This document shows positions 60,886 through 64,000 of a DNA stretch of 64,000 bases, one piece after another. This DNA comes from Methanococcoides sp. AM1 (GTDB lineage Archaea; Halobacteriota; Methanosarcinia; Methanosarcinales; Methanosarcinaceae): contig NZ_CAAGSW010000001.1 of assembly GCF_900774055.1 (NCBI RefSeq), forward strand, positions 451,797 to 515,796, written 5' to 3'. The first letter of the stretch is position 1. Each line of letters opens with the position of its first letter. The notes under the pieces were generated by a model. The model was not told the origin of the DNA. It searched no databases and saw only the letters and a program-made list of their open reading frames with translations. The translations under genes and the position numbers were made by a program.

Positions 60886-61901
60886 GCGAATCTCTGTTTA
60901 TCATCCAGATTGCAAATGGTAAACCTGTCTGATTCATTGTAAGCCAGTAACTTTGATCCTAATAGTGTTACAATGCATTCGCCGTCGGTTGTTGTTCTCT
61001 CAACTTCCTCGTCATCCTTTTCTATCTTTTCGACTCTCATCGGGGATGACTGAAGTCCGACAAAGATATGTGGGACATCTCCGATCGTAAAGCCTTTTGA
61101 GAATGGTGAGAACTTACATTTGAGTGTCAGGTCTTCAGTAACATCTTCCTTTTCCGAGAGTATGAAACCTCTCTCTATATCCTTTGACTGTACGTTCTTG
61201 AGTGCAAGTCCGACCCGGGCACCTGCAGGAGCGCTCTTTGTATCTACATCATGCATCTGTATCGAGCGTACTTCTATCGTTTTGTCTGTTGGGAATGCCA
61301 CCAGTTTGTCCTTTGCTTTCAGGGTGCCCTGCATCACAATTCCAAGCACCACACAACCGATACCTGTTACATTGAAGGACTGGTCGATAACAACACGTGT
61401 TGGCAGGTCATTGAGTTCCTCCTGCTCCTTTGCAACTACATCCCCCATATCAAATATCATCTCTTTTAATTCTTCCATTCCTTCGAATGAAGTTGTGGAA
61501 ATTGAGATGTATTCCCAGTTCTCAAGAGAGGTTCCTGCTGTGACCTTTTTAAGTTTTTCCTTCAGCTCATCTAAAGCAAAGGGGTAACTTGTATCTGCTT
61601 TTGTAAGGACGATGATGCCATGCTTGTATCCTAGGAGATCAAGTGCAATGATACATTCGCCTGTATGTGCATCAAGACCTTCAGGAGGTACGCACAAAAG
61701 GACAATGTCCGAAAGATTAAAGGCGGTCACCATAGGTTTGATGGAAGTTGGATAACCGACCGCATCTATGGTCGTCAGGACCTTGTCGTTCTTGGAAAAA
61801 TCGTACATCGTAATGTCCGCTGTGGTTCCTTTTTTCCCAAGTTTTGAAGCAAGGGTGGTTTTGCCGCTTTTTTCGCTTCCGATAATAGTTATTTTTGTCA
61901 T
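60864..61901 (-). CDS. EF-Tu/SelB-like translational GTPase, divergent
   Basis: 345 residues. P-loop GSEKSGKTTL, a D-x-x-G equivalent in TIDAVGYPT, and the base-recognition loop VLTKADT (T for N in NKxD) make a shortened and divergent G domain. Domain 2 (QSFNVTGIGCVVLGIVMQGT) and a domain-3-like barrel follow as in EF-Tu and SelB. No switch I region of normal length is visible. This fits the SelB-like paralogues of Methanosarcinaceae that lack selenocysteine function; a role in a specialised translation step is possible but unproven. Confidence 0.8.
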   Translation of the reverse strand: MTKITIIGSEKSGKTTLASKLGKKGTTADITMYDFSKNDKVLTTIDAVGYPTSIKPMVTAFNLSDIVLLCVPPEGLDAHTGECIIALDLLGYKHGIIVLTKADTSYPFALDELKEKLKKVTAGTSLENWEYISISTTSFEGMEELKEMIFDMGDVVAKEQEELNDLPTRVVIDQSFNVTGIGCVVLGIVMQGTLKAKDKLVAFPTDKTIEVRSIQMHDVDTKSAPAGARVGLALKNVQSKDIERGFILSEKEDVTEDLTLKCKFSPFSKGFTIGDVPHIFVGLQSSPMRVEKIEKDDEEVERTTTDGECIVTLLGSKLLAYNESDRFTICNLDDKQRFAGYGYKA

Positions 61902-61958
61902 ATATGATCACACTTTTAGTGTACAGAAATACCTTTTGTCATATATGCTTTTTTGACA

Positions 61959-63131
61959 TCACCAGAGTTCCCCTTTGAACATGGACAGGGTTTTATCATT
62001 AGTACTCTTGCTAAGCTTTTTCATCTTCACAAGGAATTCATCACCAATCTTTTCCGGTTCCTCGAACATTGTTTCTATTCCCTGTCGCCGGAGGTATTCC
62101 TTGAATTCTGAAAGAGTATCAAGACTTCTAACACGTATCTGCACTTCGTCAGACACTCTTTCACCTTTTTCTATCTCAGTAATGGAGTCTATCATTGGAT
62201 TAAGTATGCTCTCACCAAGCTGAAGGCAGCGCTTTTTGAGATCTTCTTCGTTTTCTCCCCATTCAAAGGCCTGGAAGCCTTCCCGCACCACCCTTGAAAA
62301 AAGATAGTCACGACCCACATCATTATAAAATCTGAACGCATGTCGCAGATCTGCACAATTGCTCTGTGAACAGGTGTATTTTATGGGCGGGATATTCATA
62401 GCGGGGTCTTTGATAACAACGCCTTCATGTTCGATCTTCCCGAGTTCTTTGATAATGGTATGTATCTTCTCAGGAGCCTCTTTTTTTGTAAATTCCCCAA
62501 AAAGCCTGACCTGTGTGAAACCATATTCTTCTGCCATCTTCCTTCTTTCATTTACAGGGAGAGGCTCACCACTGCCCTTATGCCTTATATCGAAGACATA
62601 GAAGTCAAGGGAATCGATATCGTATATGTTCTTGGGCACATAAGGGTTATCGGGTCCGACCATTTCCCCGTGAAGGACCAGGTCCGGGTGGTCATTAAAA
62701 AAATTAATATTCAGCAGGTACCTTGCTTTTTCTGTGGAATAGGGGCAGATATATCCGCCGCGTGTGATGGCGGTTATTTTCCCGTCAAGAGATATGGCCC
62801 GTACATTAAAGCCATTCATTTTCTCTTCCACGCAAACAGTAGCAATATCGGAAAAATGAGAATTGATAGCAGGTTCAAGCAGCATGGCCCGCTTTATCTT
62901 CGGAAAACCCTTGATCAGCTCAAAACAGCCATCCCTTTGCTAGACAACAGTTCCACTTTCGATCTGTGAAAAAGTGGTTTCAAAACGAAAAAGATGCTGG
63001 TATTCTCCCCAGTTCTGCAAAAGCTCACGCTTATCGAGCAGTCTCTGAAGCCTGGAAATGGGTATGCCAAGATACTCTGCCACACCCTCTACGTCCAGTT
63101 CAATATCTTTACCAGCATCACTGGATTGCAT
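61959..63131 (-). CDS. ATP-dependent RNA ligase (Rnl3 family) with an in-frame amber codon
   Basis: The frame is open over 390 codons except for one TAG at 62940-62942. Upstream it gives an N-terminal domain (VEGVAEYLGIPISRLQRLLD, HLFRFETTFSQIESGTVV). Downstream it continues directly with QRDGCFELIKGFPKIKRA and the nucleotidyltransferase core with motif I EEKMNGFNVR (Lys near 104), HGEMVGPDNPY and EHEGVVIKDP. Full length matches archaeal Rnl3 ligases (about 380-390 residues). Rnl3 ligases join or circularise RNA. The TAG is probably decoded as pyrrolysine; the alternative is a nonsense mutation. The start is the ATG at 63131 or the GTG at 63140, which overlaps the upstream CBS gene. Confidence 0.85.
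62940..62942 (-). other. In-frame amber codon, putative pyrrolysine (codon 64)
   Basis: The complement reads ACT GTT GTC TAG CAA AGG GAT in the RNA ligase frame. Conserved family sequence lies on both sides, and no other stop or frameshift is present, so this single codon divides an otherwise complete gene. Confidence 0.75.
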
Positions 63132-63136
63132 AGTTT

Positions 63137-63913
63137 TCACTTTGCAATAGAGTTCACAAGCGTCCTTCTTGTGATGAGCCCGACCATATATCCTTCGAGG
63201 TTTATAACAGGCACACCACCAATGTTCTCCTCAAGCATCATCTCTTTTACTTCTGATACCGGAGTGTTGGTCTGTACGGTCTTTACTCCCCTCTTCATGA
63301 TATCCTCTACAATGAGGTTCTTGATACGGGAATCCTGCTTGTTTCCTGAAACCACATCCCTGAAAGCACGCATTGACTTTGCAATATCCTTCTCTGTAAC
63401 GATTCCCACAAGCTTATCGTCCTCAATAACAGGGAACCTTCCAACATCCTCATCAAGCATCTGATGCCTAACATGGCTTACCCTGTCTCCGGGATGAATA
63501 GTTATCGGGTTACTGTTCATAACCTCGGCAGCATACCCGTCGAATGTTACATTTTGAAGCAGTTCAGCAGGCGTGACCCACCCAAGAACGTTCTCACTGT
63601 CGCTTACTATGATAACGCCACTGTTTTTAGCCATCAATACGACCGCATCATTGAGGTCCATATCAGGCAGGACCTTCACATAGTTGTCTGATACAGCAGT
63701 AGCAACATGAAGTGAAGAAGCTGGTTTTGCACCTTTCTTTCGTGTCCCCAGTTCTTCGGTAAGCCTTCGCATGGTGAGAACACCGACAAGATCATTATCA
63801 TGTGTCACTAACAGGCGACGTGTACTTTTCTTCTCCATCACATCAAGTGCATGTGAGATCGTGTCTGATTTGTCAATTGATGTTGGTTGTACCATTATGT
63901 CTTTTACTTGCAT
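63137..63913 (-). CDS. Four-CBS-domain protein
   Basis: 258 residues made of four CBS motifs (two Bateman modules): [60 protein letters not shown] and [20 protein letters not shown]. No other domain. It should sense adenine nucleotides or SAM-like ligands. The ATG at 63913 has GAGGTGA at ideal spacing; a GTG nine bases earlier lies inside that site. Its stop overlaps a possible GTG start of the RNA ligase (GTGA), so the ligase may depend on its translation. Confidence 0.9.
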   Translation of the reverse strand: MQVKDIMVQPTSIDKSDTISHALDVMEKKSTRRLLVTHDNDLVGVLTMRRLTEELGTRKKGAKPASSLHVATAVSDNYVKVLPDMDLNDAVVLMAKNSGVIIVSDSENVLGWVTPAELLQNVTFDGYAAEVMNSNPITIHPGDRVSHVRHQMLDEDVGRFPVIEDDKLVGIVTEKDIAKSMRAFRDVVSGNKQDSRIKNLIVEDIMKRGVKTVQTNTPVSEVKEMMLEENIGGVPVINLEGYMVGLITRRTLVNSIAK

Positions 63914-63931
63914 GTCTGTCACCTCTTTAAC

Positions 63932-64000
63932 TCATGTTCTTAGTCTATACTTTCTTGCTACACCTTTTATCAGGCTGCCTTCATCACATCTGTTCTGCTG
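63932..64000 (-). CDS. C-terminal end of an upstream gene, cut by window edge
   Basis: On the minus strand one frame stays open from the window edge to a TGA at 63932-63934, giving 22 residues ending VARKYRLRT. Another frame is also open for nine codons, so the reading is not certain. No family can be named. It would lie 18 bases before the CBS gene in the same direction. Confidence 0.35.
   Translation of the reverse strand, partial: QQNRCDEGSLIKGVARKYRLRT

Noticed and set aside
62883-62885. ATG considered as an independent start of a shorter RNA ligase
   Set aside because: No ribosome binding site precedes it, and starting here would drop conserved N-terminal residues that continue in frame through the TAG.

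Overview
The window comes from a methanogenic archaeon of the family Methanosarcinaceae; a Methanococcoides- or Methanolobus-like genome is my best guess at genus level. The evidence is formylmethanofuran:H4MPT formyltransferase (Ftr), the methanofuran-pathway tyrosine decarboxylase MfnA, archaeal informational genes (Cdc6/Orc1, PolD small subunit, aRF1, Taw1), a duplicated Methanosarcina-type S-layer protein with a PGF-CTERM anchor, anaerobic cobalamin genes, and bacterial-type MutS/MutL, which are typical of mesophilic Methanosarcinales. All 58 coding regions whose stops I read end in TAA or TGA and none in TAG, as expected for a pyrrolysine-coding lineage.

Layout. 0-10 kb: partial tRNA-Met, a lipoprotein, the S-layer protein, a KaiC-like ATPase, a P-type cation ATPase, a flavin-binding protein, a PAS-only sensor, and a Kef-type antiporter coupled to a CBS protein. 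10-16 kb: a cobalt uptake and cobalamin cluster (cbiMNQO, cbiD, cbiE). 16-21 kb: mutS-mutL. 21-26 kb: a large alpha-2-macroglobulin-like thioester lipoprotein behind a palindrome-rich upstream region. 26-32 kb: accessory genes, namely an unrecognised winged-helix/456-residue pair, an iron-sulfur flavoprotein, an ABC-2 exporter, and an XRE regulator with a membrane protein. 32-40 kb: tRNA-Pro, ribK-ribB under a probable RbkR operator, a voltage-gated K+ channel followed by a membrane-anchored helical-repeat protein, ftr and small genes. 40-47 kb: TraB-like protein, site-2 protease, a candidate structured RNA, mfnA, a replication origin with origin recognition boxes, cdc6/orc1 and signal peptidase. 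47-54 kb: polD small subunit, taw1, prf1, argS, a divergent pyrophosphatase-like protein and a CobW-type GTPase. 54-64 kb: a solitary tnpB element, a methionine-synthase-like protein, a SpoIIM-like protein, hisG, a second KaiC-like gene with a partner, an EF-Tu-like GTPase, an RNA ligase and CBS proteins.

The strongest unusual signal is the RNA ligase at 61959-63131. Its frame is interrupted once, by an in-frame amber (TAG) codon at 62940-62942. Reading through it restores a full-length Rnl3-type ligase of about 390 residues. With no gene in the window ending in TAG, this looks like a pyrrolysine-containing or readthrough-controlled RNA ligase, translationally coupled to a four-CBS-domain protein. 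Other notable items are the replication origin, the RbkR-type operator, the alpha-2-macroglobulin gene and its palindromes, the unrecognised winged-helix pair, and a nested-stem RNA candidate between the site-2 protease and mfnA.
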